A program made the position numbers and the translations under genes. The notes beneath the pieces were generated by a model. That model worked only from the letters and a program-made list of their open reading frames with translations, was not told where the DNA came from and made no database searches. 64,000 nucleotides of DNA from Butyrivibrio sp. LC3010 (GTDB lineage Bacteria > Bacillota > Clostridia > Lachnospirales > Lachnospiraceae), in assembly GCF_000424385.1 (NCBI RefSeq), contig NZ_AUJU01000007.1, positions 1 through 64,000 of the forward strand, read 5' to 3'. Below, piece after piece: positions 62,027 to 64,000 of this stretch; position 1 is the first letter of the stretch, and every line of letters begins with the position of its first letter.

Positions 62027-63412
62027 ATGGAAGATAAAAATAATAATTCTGAAGATGTAAGACTGGATCCTGAAAAAAGCCCTATAAAAAGGGTGGATTT
62101 CATGAGGGAAAAGATAAAGCAGCGTCCGATAAATAAGAAAAAGCTTCTTAGAAGAACGCTGATCACCGTGACATTAGCGGTTGTATTTGGTGCTGTGGCA
62201 TGCCTGACCTTTGTGTTTCTCTCACCGGTTATAAATAATAAGCTTTATCCCGAGGAGACACCTGCGCCGATTGCACTTCCAGAGGAGACTGTTACTGATG
62301 AGATGCAGCCGGAGGATATGTATGCGGATGACAACGCGATAGTTGAAGAGGCTGCCAGCAAGGCCATAGATATGGCTTCATCTGAGCTTTCCAGAATGCA
62401 GCAGGAGATGAATTCATATCACATAGATTCATCTGATTATATTGAGATGTACTCTTCACTGAGGAGTGTTGCCAATAGTACTGCGAAAGGCGTAGTTACA
62501 GTAACTGCTATCTCATCTGATACCAGCTGGATAAACAGCCCTTATGAAAGTGAAGGACAGAGTTCCGGAGTCATTGTTGCCGATAACGGAGCGGAGTATA
62601 TGGTACTGGCGCTTACGTCTGCCATAAAGGATGCAGAGTCAATTCAGGTAACATTTTTTGACGGGAATACGGCAGAAGCTTACCTTAAAATGAGTGATAA
62701 CATAACAGGCTTTAGTATAATAGCTGTTAAAAACAGTTCAGTTCCTGATAAGACTAAGGAAAATATCATAGTAGCACCACTTGGAAGCTCAAATTCCGGA
62801 GTGGTTACAGGAACACCGGTTATAGCAATAGGCAGCCCTACTGGTATACAAGGGTCAATAACCTATGGATTTGTTACCTCAGGAAATACGGCTATTGATC
62901 TGGCTGATTCTAATTATATGCTGCTTACGACAGATATGAACGGAAGTAGTAATGCCAGTGGTGCCATTATAAATCTTGCCGGGGCTGTGGTTGGATTCAT
63001 AGACATGAATTATCACAATGCGAACATGCCTAATGCTCTGTGTGCAGTGGGAGTTACTGAGCTTCGTTCTCTCATAGAGGATCTTTCCAATAAAAAGGAA
63101 AGGGCATACTTGGGAATACACGGACAAACTGTTCCCGAAGAGGTTCAGGAAAGCGAGAATATTCCTAAAGGAGTGTATGTAATCAGAACAGACATGGATT
63201 CACCGGCGATGCTTGCAGGCGTACAGAGCGGAGACATCATAACGGAAATAAACGGAGAGAGTGTTGAAAGCTATGACACGTTTATTTCAAATCTCAGGTC
63301 TGTAAAGGCGGGCTCAAATGTTTATTTGACACTTATGAGGCAGGCAGCAGAGGGCTATGCTGAGCTCTCAATAGAAATAGATACAGCTAATTCAGCTGTT
63401 AGCGAGGAGTAA
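62027..63412 (+). CDS. HtrA/DegP-like protein with degenerate catalytic triad and PDZ domain
   Basis: 461 residues: cytoplasmic N-terminus (1-42), transmembrane anchor (about 43-70), an acidic linker, a trypsin-fold HtrA-like domain (about 150-345) and a PDZ domain (about 365-455; GVYVIRTDMDSPAMLAGVQS). By hand alignment with Bacillus HtrA the active-site positions read Ser198 for His, Gly228 for Asp and Ala310 for Ser. The protein is likely a pseudoprotease acting as a scaffold or sensor at the cell surface. GGAAATT lies before the ATG, 24 bp after the aminotransferase. Confidence 0.85.
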   Translation: MEDKNNNSEDVRLDPEKSPIKRVDFMREKIKQRPINKKKLLRRTLITVTLAVVFGAVACLTFVFLSPVINNKLYPEETPAPIALPEETVTDEMQPEDMYADDNAIVEEAASKAIDMASSELSRMQQEMNSYHIDSSDYIEMYSSLRSVANSTAKGVVTVTAISSDTSWINSPYESEGQSSGVIVADNGAEYMVLALTSAIKDAESIQVTFFDGNTAEAYLKMSDNITGFSIIAVKNSSVPDKTKENIIVAPLGSSNSGVVTGTPVIAIGSPTGIQGSITYGFVTSGNTAIDLADSNYMLLTTDMNGSSNASGAIINLAGAVVGFIDMNYHNANMPNALCAVGVTELRSLIEDLSNKKERAYLGIHGQTVPEEVQESENIPKGVYVIRTDMDSPAMLAGVQSGDIITEINGESVESYDTFISNLRSVKAGSNVYLTLMRQAAEGYAELSIEIDTANSAVSEE

Positions 63413-63414
63413 AG

Positions 63415-64000
63415 ATGAAATTTATCAAAGATTTTAATTCAGGTGACAGAGTAGCAGATATATATTTCTGCAAGCATATTCAGACTGCTACAACAAAAAA
63501 TGGAAAGACATACTACTCTGTGACCTTGCAGGATAAAACCGGAATAGTGGATGCTAAGGTCTGGGATCCCAACAGTGAAGGAATAGATGATTTTGACTCA
63601 CTTGATTACATTGATGTATATGGCGAGGTGACAAGCTTTAATGGAGCACTTCAGGTAAATATCAAAAGAGCACGTCTCTGCCATGAAGGTGAGTATGATG
63701 AATCTTTATATCTTCCTGTATCATCCAAGAATAATGATGAGATGTTCAAAGATCTGCTTTCACTGATCAATACTGTTAACAATCAGTATTTAAGGGCTCT
63801 TCTTGATTCTCTTTTTGTAAAGGATGAGGAATTCATAAAAGCATTTAGAAAATCATCTGCAGCAAAATCTGTTCATCACGGTTTTGTAGGAGGCCTGTTG
63901 GAGCATACATTAAGTGTTACCAGAATGTGCGATTATTTTTCAAAGGCATATCCTGCTATTAACAGAGACCTTCTGATCACAGCTGCTATATGCCACGATA
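63415..64000 (+). CDS. YhaM-like 3'-5' exoribonuclease (partial, runs off the window)
   Basis: The visible 195 residues begin 2 bp after the HtrA-like gene, after AGCGAGGAGT. An OB-fold (about 10-95; VTLQDKTGIVDAKVWDPN) is followed by the start of an HD domain (VHHGFVGGLLEHTLSV near 160, AAICHD at the end). This OB-plus-HD layout is that of YhaM, a 3'-5' exoribonuclease. The catalytic His and HD residues seen so far fit. The rest lies beyond the window. Confidence 0.9.
   Translation, partial: MKFIKDFNSGDRVADIYFCKHIQTATTKNGKTYYSVTLQDKTGIVDAKVWDPNSEGIDDFDSLDYIDVYGEVTSFNGALQVNIKRARLCHEGEYDESLYLPVSSKNNDEMFKDLLSLINTVNNQYLRALLDSLFVKDEEFIKAFRKSSAAKSVHHGFVGGLLEHTLSVTRMCDYFSKAYPAINRDLLITAAICHD

Overview
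The window reads as chromosome of a low-GC Firmicute of the family Lachnospiraceae (Butyrivibrio/Pseudobutyrivibrio-like). This rests on gene content and style, not on a marker gene: strong GGAGG ribosome binding sites, an ATP-type PEP carboxykinase, LplABC/YesMN-type sugar transport modules, split transketolase, GH43, the yaaO-yaaR-holB-yaaT-yabB-rsmI block of Firmicutes, and extracellular solute-binding lipoproteins. No phage, plasmid, transposase gene or CRISPR array is visible. The genus is an inference. || Layout. 1-260: tRNA-Tyr, initiator tRNA-Met and tRNA-Phe. 490-3086: an HD-domain protein and pckA. 3403-11458: a membrane AraC-type regulator, an ATPase-less LplB/LplC/lipoprotein transporter and a type-B carboxylesterase. 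11833-19271: the DNA/RNA housekeeping block (decarboxylase, guanylate-kinase-like protein, yaaR, holB, yaaT, trmN6-like, rsmI, Mrr-like membrane protein). 19479-22119: a secreted protein and hflKC on the minus strand. 22429-29603: a pentose block (AraR-type regulator, FGGY kinase, AraD, split transketolase, luxS, ribulose-phosphate epimerase). 29801-36385: small zinc-ribbon-like and secreted proteins, methionine aminopeptidase, metG, a lipase-like hydrolase and a DUF624 protein. 36648-41281: MsmX-type ATPase, CdaR-like regulator, Rrf2 regulator, tadA and a radical SAM protein. 41802-50828: a lipoprotein, a second ATPase-less sugar transporter, a YesM/YesN two-component system, SRP RNA, a divergent AraC regulator and a GH43 enzyme. 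51025-64000: pncB, the XpaC/TelA pair, galK, a VanW-type protein, a HypE-like protein, Lrp regulator plus aminotransferase, a degenerate HtrA and the start of a YhaM-like exonuclease. || How it fits together. Two transporters bring in oligosaccharides and both lack an ATPase, so the single MsmX-type ATPase at 36648-37757 is the obvious shared energiser. GH43 and the esterase probably process hemicellulose fragments; the AraR/kinase/AraD/transketolase/Rpe genes feed pentoses into the pentose phosphate pathway. || Points most worth a second look: a near-identical ~50-nt leader before both the pentose kinase and luxS, with a covarying base pair; an HtrA-like protein whose three catalytic positions all appear replaced; a family of imperfect hairpin repeats that sit next to terminators; a 162-bp long-palindrome element at 41293-41454; a 68-bp tandem array; an intrinsic-terminator-like hairpin at the predicted 5' end of the msmX mRNA; and three AraC-type direct repeats spaced 21-22 bp. 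All functional statements come from reading motifs, with no database search.
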